Notes under the pieces: model-generated
The model's database searches: none
What the model was told of the DNA's origin: nothing
Seen by the model: only the letters and a program-made list of their open reading frames with translations
From: Melieria omissa
Taxonomy: Eukaryota; Arthropoda; Insecta; Diptera; Ulidiidae
Assembly: GCA_963971225.1 (NCBI GenBank)
Contig: OZ020268.1
Coordinates: 61,503,900-61,567,899, forward strand
Length of the DNA stretch: 64,000 bases
Direction of reading: 5' to 3'
Translations under genes and position numbers: made by a program
In this document: positions 58,094-64,000 of the stretch, piece by piece
Layout of the letters: every line of letters begins with the position of its first letter
Numbering within the stretch: the stretch's first letter is position 1

Positions 58094-59012
58094 ATCTAGG
58101 TCTTTTGACTGGTCTGAGGAGGCACAGAGAGCATTTAACGAACTGAAGGAGCGGTTGACATCAGCACCCTTCTTAGCAAACCCCGATTTTACAAAAGCGT
58201 TCATCATTCAATGTGATGCAAGTCAGCATGGAGTGGGGGCAGTATTAGCCCAGCTAAATGAAGAAAACATTGAAGTCCCTGTGGCTTATATGTCGCAGAA
58301 GCTGAACAAAGCACAGCGCAACTATTCCGTGACTGAGCAGGAGTGTTTAGCAGCAGTGCTGGCAGTCAAAAAGTTCCGGCCTTATGTAGAAGGGCAGGAA
58401 TTTAAAATCATCACTGATCACGCTAGTCTTCGTTGGCTCATGCAACAATCAGACCTTAACGGACGGCTAGCGCGCTGGGCACTTAAGTTACAAGGTTTCA
58501 AATTTACAATTGAACATCGTAAGGGTAGTACTAACGTGGTTCCGGACGCTCTCTCTCGTGCGTGCTCCGACAGTTCAGAAAATGTAGCTGCGCTGCAAGT
58601 TGACTATGTACCAGATATCGATCTCGCATCACCCCATTTTAATGACTCAGACTATGTAGAGTTGCGGGAGAAAATTTTAGCCGATTCGGACAAGCATCCT
58701 GATTTGCAAGTTCGTGAGAATTTCATATACCACCGGACGGAACCTTATTCAGGCGATATCGAACAACAAGAGTCGACATGGAAGCTAGTCGTACCGAAAG
58801 CCTTACAGGAAAAAGTGATTCACGACGCTCATGACGTACCGGTAGGGGCCCACGGCGGCATAGCTAAAACTGTCGATAGAATTAGGCGGTTCCTTTTCTG
58901 GCCAGGACTTTCGTTATCTGTACGCGAGTACGTTTCCAAATGCGTAATATGTAAGTCTACTAAACATCCGACAAAAGTCATAAGACCACCCATGGGAAAT
59001 TTCGTACCAACG
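58094..59012 (+). pseudogene. RNase H and integrase zinc domain (element 2)
   Basis: After the frameshift: IQCDASQHGVGAVLAQ, TEQECLAAVLAVKKF, ITDHASLRWLM and VPDALSRA (RNase H). The HHCC-type integrase zinc domain follows (HDVPVGAHGG…CVICKSTKH). The frame enters the Transib at 59013 and stops inside it at 59093. Confidence 0.88.
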
Positions 59013-59980
59013 CACAGTGATTCGTTCCATAGACAAAATTCAAAAAATTTATGGTCTCAGAATTTAACGATTTTGATGTCATTCGAAAGGTAAAACTCCA
59101 ACTAAGAAAACCCCAAAAAATCTGTGCAAAAAATTAATTAGCGTGGCTGCAAAAGCTGCTCAAAGTTGAAACTTTTTTCACGAAAAAATGCAAACACATA
59201 TTTTCTGTTTTTTGTGTATTGAGTAAAAAAAATCGTAAAAATACATGTTTAACAAGAACTTTCTGAAACTTTCAACATAGATTAAAAATTGGTGTGGGCA
59301 TTTTCGCTTTTAATGTTTTCTCAAAATTTGCCAAGCTGAGGTTTTTACTTCACTTTTAATTTAAAATATTTTTTAAAATTAAAAATCTGAAAATTGGCAA
59401 AATTTAGAGGAAAATATCTAAAAAGTATGTGAAAGTATGTTCCTGGATTTTGGCTTATTTTAAGAAGCACTCTTTCTTTGTCGGAAAATGTATTCACATC
59501 CTCCGATATCTTCCGATCTCAGAAAATAATTCAATTTGAAAAGTGGTCTAAACACCAATTTTTCGACAAAAAATGTATTTAAATTCAGTAGCCTAAAAGT
59601 ATGCAAAAAAATCATTCTTCACATATTTTCCCTTTTAACCCATTCAAATATTTTGTCATCGATATGAATTGTGAAGGAACTACTTAATTATACGTTTACT
59701 TTTACTTCCTTGAAGACAAATAGAATGTACCTACAAATATATATATATATGAGTGAAATGTGATTAGCGACTCATCTCATAGTTTTTAAAGTGTTCAGTG
59801 TAAATTTTTTAGGTATGAAACTGAAAATGAAAAACAAAATTTCGGTTAGGGTTTTAGGAGGTTAAAAAATATAACACCCTAAAAGTAGGTAACGGAAAAA
59901 GTCGTGAATTTTGAACAATTTGTTTGTTTGGCAATGTCAGAATTCATTCGCAAAAGAGCAGTTTGGTGAAATCGTTTGAA

Positions 59981-62649
59981 ATGGCTGAAATAATTACAAA
60001 TCGCGAATTAGCTTTTTGCTGGATATCGGCAGCTCCTTCGGGGAAATATTGCGCAGTGTTAAACTTTTTAAAGACTAAACTTAATGTTAATAGTTTTGGT
60101 GCATTTAAATTTATTACAAAAGCGAAACTATTTAATGTAGAAATGAAGAACAAATGGAAAAAGTGCAGCTACAAAAAAGACATTTTAGAAAAAAGATATT
60201 CAAATTGGCTAACGTGGAATGTGTATTTTGAAGATGATTCGCAAAACGTAAGTTGTATCGTTAATGTTTTTGAATAAGATAAAGTTGTTGTAATTTGTTG
60301 ACAAAAAACATAACAACTGAGGTCAAGAAACAGGTGATTTCTTAACAATCAACAGAAAACATACTAATTATGGGAATACCCTCTTTCATTTTGATTCCTT
60401 CTTGTGTTTTTTGTTGCTTTTTGCTTGGTATTGCTTTCAAAATATTGTTCACTATTTAGAGGTTTGCAATTTTCATTTGGCGAAGTTTTATTTCATTTTT
60501 TTTAGAAATTCTAGATTTTCCTACATTGTACTTCACTGCTAGTTGGCGAAGTGACTTTCCTCGACTTAATTTGTTTAGAATTTTTCCATCGTTAAGATTG
60601 TACGTGCTTTCTTAACTATAAGTGCCATTATTAATATTTGATTTAGTTTACACAGTTAGATTAAAATTTAATAATTAGAAAAAAGCAGATAAAAATTAGT
60701 GTCCGGATTTTTGAGGTAAATAAAATGTGTGGTGTCCGGATTACAGAGTCAACAATAGAAAGCAGTAGGGTGTCCGGATTACCGCGTTGGCCGTATTAGC
60801 GAGTATCCGCATTATCGAGATTGTACTGTATATAAAAAATTTATCCACATCTACTGTTAGACAAATTAAACAAATCATATGCTTTGTTATAAAAAGTTGT
60901 ATTAGCACTAAAGTCTATCTGAGTGGTAATATTTACAAACATTATAGCAACAGAGTACTAGCACGAAAGCTGGAAGACGTAAAACAGAGTTTCAAGGATC
61001 GTCGAAGAAAACAAAGTTGCGAAGGGTAGCCACGCTACTGGAACACGAAGGAGATGAGCTCAGTTTTGCAGCTGAAAAGAAGAAATGCGACCGTAGAAAT
61101 CATGACTGCTTATCACCCGCCGATGCCTTGTCACTCTGTTTGGACTTAGATCTTTCGGATGAAAAATACACTGTTTTGCGAAATGCTGTGAATAAAGTTC
61201 ACGAAAACTGTTTTCCGACATTATATGCATTGCGAAATTTAAGGAAGTCATTAGTCCCAGAAGTGTCAGCTACAGAATGCTCAGCACAAGTAGAATTACA
61301 AGAACTACTGAGAACAACGGCAAGCAGTGTGCTGAAGCTTTCCGACAAAGAAAATCTGCCTCAAAAAACCACCCTCATATGCCAATGGGGTATGGATGGC
61401 AGCTCTGAGCAGTCGGATGAGTTTATGTTTCTTGTGGCAATGGTTCCGATAAAGTTAGTTTCCACTTATATACACATTATAACATTTCTATTTAGTTATA
61501 TTTCCGTTATTCATTTGTCAAAGGCTTGTTGATTCAGCAACAAAAATGGATGTGTGGACAAACAAAAGACCTTGCTCAACATTGTTTTGTAGGCCAGTAA
61601 AAATCATAATGGCAAAAGAAAATAAAAGTGTTATTACTCACGAAAACGACATAATGAAAAGCAATATAGCAAAGTTGCAGCCTGATATATTTGAGGATCA
61701 TGGGAATGCAGTGGAGGTCTTCTACGTGATGCACTGCACCATGATTGACGGCTCAGTTGCTAATGCTTTGACGGACACGAGAGCATGCAGTAAGTGTTTC
61801 ATTTGCAAGGCCAACCCAACAGAAATGAATCGCGTTGATTTGGTCAAAACTCCAAATGTTAACAATTACGAGTATGGGTTATCTACTCTTCACTGTTGGA
61901 TTCGTTTTTTTGAGTGCTGCCTTCACATTTCATATCGACTGCAATTCAAATGCTGGCAAGTTCGTGCCGAAAATAAAGCCATATATTTGGAAAACAAGAA
62001 GCGAATTCAAAACGAATTCAGAGTCAAAATGGGTTTATTGGTAGATCACGTCAAGCCAAGCGGCGGCAACATGAACGACGGAAATACCGCTCGCAAATTC
62101 TTCGCAAATATTGAGGTTGCAGCTGAAATAACTGGCCTCAATAAAAACTTACTCTTTAATTTTTCAATAATATTGAGAGTCCTGTCGTGCTGCAGAAACA
62201 TTATTACGGACCGCTTTTCGGAGTTGCTGGACAAGACCAGAAATGACTACATACAACACTACAGCTGGTACAATATGCCAAGTTCTGTGCATAAAGTATT
62301 GGTACACGGATGCGACGTAATAAAATACTTTAATATTCCTATAGGTAATACATATAAATGTCAAATGACTTATTCCCTTCATTGTAAATATTTAATTTTT
62401 CAAGGAAGCTTATCTGAAGAAGCATTAGAAGCTCGTCACAAAGACATACGCAACACGCGCTTACATCATACACGAAAAACATCTCGAGTGGCCACAAATA
62501 CGGACCTTCGGATCCCCTGTTCTACGGATCCCCTGTTATCATCCAGAAGAAAAATCCAAACAAAAACCGGGTCGCCAATGGATTCAACCGTGAATTATTA
62601 CATTCATGATGGCGATAAGGATGATAATTGCAATCACTTTGCTGGATAG
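59981..62649 (+). CDS. Transib (RAG1-like) transposase, four exons
   Basis: Proposed exons are 59981-60247, 60948-61453, 61524-62344 and 62405-62649. Each intron starts GT and ends AG, the phases agree, and the total of 1839 nt is exactly 612 codons plus stop. The chemistry is a DDE-type cut by the RNase H-like core. First Asp in GMDGSSEQ (residue about 239), second Asp in MIDGSVANAL (about 333). Zinc ligands are CFIC (about 354) and HKVLVH (His514, His519). The Glu lies in LSEEALEARHKD (536-540). STLHCWIRFFECCLHISYRL and GGNMNDGNTARKFF are Transib/RAG1-family signatures. No stop or frameshift is visible, so it may be active. Exon 1 is the least certain. Confidence 0.85.
60371..60828 (-). mobile_element. 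pogo/Tigger-type fragment in transposase intron 1
   Basis: The right end is a pogo-like terminus: the minus strand starts CAGTACAATCTCGATAATGC next to TA (60829-60830). TGTCCGGATTA-type words recur at about 60701, 60732 and 60771. Further in, the minus strand encodes a CENP-B-type helix-turn-helix (NKLSRGKSLRQLAVKYNVGK, about 60525-60590). The left limit is unclear and the rest of the transposase is missing. Confidence 0.7.
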
Positions 62650-63451
62650 AGTGCCAACCGGCCCTACTCCACACCTGACGGTAACGGACTAGACTGACAA
62701 AAAACTAACGATTGAACTATAATGCTCTAGACGGTCTCCCGACGAAATACTTAGCGGAAGTTTATGGAACAACTATCCGTCGGACAAGAGGAGATGTTTA
62801 GCGGGTTGAAGTCTCGCACTGACTTGGGCTTTCGATGCTTTTACTCCTCATAAAAAACAACAAAAAAAACAAAATCTAAACCAGTTTTAAGTTATCTACA
62901 CACACTCTTGTAATCGGCAAATATTTATACTTTCATTATTTTACTCATAGCGTTTACTATAAAATATGTATTGTAAGCCAAAACAGCTTCAATCATAGGT
63001 GTACGTTTATTTCTCTTTGTAACCAAAATAAATTATGAAACATGAAAAACAAAAATAAATTTTATTCATCCCTAAAAGTATGCAATCAGCATGAAAAATT
63101 GAGAAAACTGCAAAAATGCAAAACAACATCTATTATAATCGTTTTTATTGCAATACCAGAGGGTCCTAAGACAATTTCTGTTACTCTTTGGAATAATCAA
63201 TGATGACGTTATCGATTAAATGTAAAATCTGAAAAATCTAGCCAACACACTTGGTACTATAGCTCTCCAAAAACGACGAAATTTGAAAATTCAAGACCCT
63301 GGCATTGCTAAACTACAAAAGTTTAAGAAAAAAAAAATGGAGATTTCAGTTCAGCTGACCATGATTAACTAGTATACAAAATTTTATGAAGAACAGACCA
63401 CTCCTTCTAATTTTGTCCCGCGGTTGTATGGAGTCGAATCACTGTGCAACG

Positions 63452-64000
63452 GAAAGGATTTTTCAACGACTGTACGTTGACTTAATCGGCCCGTTTCCCC
63501 GGTCGAAAAATGGACATATTGGCATTTTAATCGTCTTAGACCAGTTGTCTAAATTTACCTTCCTTTGCCCCTTAAAGAAATTTAGTTCAACACCTATAAT
63601 AAACTTTCTCAAAGAGCATGTATTTGACGTTTTTGGTGTGCCAGAGTGTCTCGTGAGCGATAATGGTAGCCAATTCAAATCCGGGGAATTCAAATCGTTT
63701 CTAACCAAGTGCGGTATAAAACATATATGCGCCGCTGTGTATTCACCGCAAAGCAACAGTTCCGAAAGAGTTAATCGCTCAATTAATGCTGCCCTCCGAG
63801 CGTACATAAAAGAAGATCAGCGCGAATGGGATGTTCACTTAAGCAGTGTCAACTGCGCATTGCGCAACTCGACTCATCAGTCCACATCCAAAAGTCCGTA
63901 TTTTACTGTCTTTGGACAGCACATGGTTACGCATGGGGATAATTATGAGCTTCTGAGGAACATTAACATGATCGAAGAAGGGTGTATACGGAATCAAGAA
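63452..64000 (+). pseudogene. Integrase catalytic core (element 2), cut by window end
   Basis: Immediately after the Transib TSD the element 2 frame resumes: RLYVDLIGPFP (first Asp), CLVSDNGSQFKS (second Asp) and SNSSERVNRS (Glu), so the DDE core is intact in this part. Gly/Tyr-rich YFTVFGQHM matches element 1. The frame is open to the window edge. Confidence 0.9.

Larger units (their letters stand above)
59013..63446 (+). mobile_element. Transib DNA transposon (4434 bp)
   Basis: Ends begin CACAGTGATTCG on both sides. A 5-bp TSD CAACG (59008-59012, 63447-63451) matches the Transib rule of 5 bp. The encoded transposase is RAG1-like. Both tips carry the RSS heptamer CACAGTG followed by an ACAAAATT box, after 13 bp on the left (59033-59041) and 23 bp on the right (63408-63416 on the minus strand). 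It interrupts the integrase core of element 2. The regions 59093-59980 and 62650-63405 are AT-rich non-coding. Confidence 0.92.
52568..64000 (+). mobile_element. Ty3/Gypsy LTR retrotransposon, RING-Gag element 2 (runs past window)
   Basis: LTR, tRNA-Lys primer site, RING-Gag, protease, RT, RNase H and integrase occur in Ty3/Gypsy order on the plus strand. It is clearly related to element 1 across Pol but has an unrelated LTR with GC-rich tandem repeats. Two single-base frameshifts fall in A6 runs (about 56286 and 58088), and a Transib splits the integrase. Its 3' end and 3' LTR are beyond 64000. Confidence 0.92.

Overview
The window looks like heterochromatin or repeat-rich euchromatin of a higher dipteran, perhaps a tephritid-type fly. 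The reasons are P-element, Transib, piggyBac, hAT, RTE, BEL/Pao and several Ty3/Gypsy lineages together, introns of about 60-70 bp, and primer-binding sites that fit insect tRNAs. The species call is inference. I found no single-copy host gene, no true RNA gene and no CRISPR. Nearly every base can be assigned to a tandem satellite or to a transposable element (TE) inserted in it.

The backbone, from about 10665 to 52567, is one tandem satellite with a monomer of about 1.17-1.20 kb. Each monomer contains four diverged sub-repeats of about 140-185 bp plus an AT-rich spacer of about 0.5 kb. Removing the TEs by their target-site duplications (TSDs) restores a continuous array. A 4,972-bp block of the array, including a hAT-like element, is duplicated in tandem at about 99.8% identity (41183-46149 and 46155-51121).

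Left edge, 1-10664: a minus-strand Ty3/Gypsy element (RING-Gag element 1, 1-7918) interrupts an RTE LINE fragment (7919-9483), which interrupts a piggyBac relic (9484-10664), which sits in the satellite. A tRNA-derived SINE (973-1380) interrupts the Gypsy integrase. Further insertions follow: an internally deleted mdg3/micropia-like element (11670-15979); a hAT-like element carrying a Harbinger-type MITE (16945-18167); two solo LTRs (19090-20966, 21180-21582); an internally deleted BEL/Pao element (23103-28707); a deleted mag-like Gypsy element whose 5' LTR holds a P-superfamily element with a THAP ORF (30396-34231, P at 30434-31576); a nearly intact RTE LINE (36096-39349); a piggyBac relic (39435-41101); and two copies of a hAT-like element (41532-43090, 46504-48062).

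Right edge, 52568-64000: a plus-strand relative of element 1 (RING-Gag element 2) whose integrase is split by a 4.4-kb Transib transposon (59013-63446). Its RAG1-like transposase can be read as a four-exon, 612-residue protein with all expected catalytic and zinc-binding positions.

Most notable: (1) two related Gypsy elements whose Gag begins with a RING-H2 finger and which share an in-frame GGGAAAC slippery site at the gag-pol overlap; (2) the Transib, whose two ends resemble antigen-receptor recombination signals with 13- and 23-bp spacers; (3) a 71-bp GT-AG intron inside the LTR of element 1 that is precisely absent from the solo LTR; (4) the P-superfamily element with a short THAP plus leucine-rich ORF resembling a repressor.
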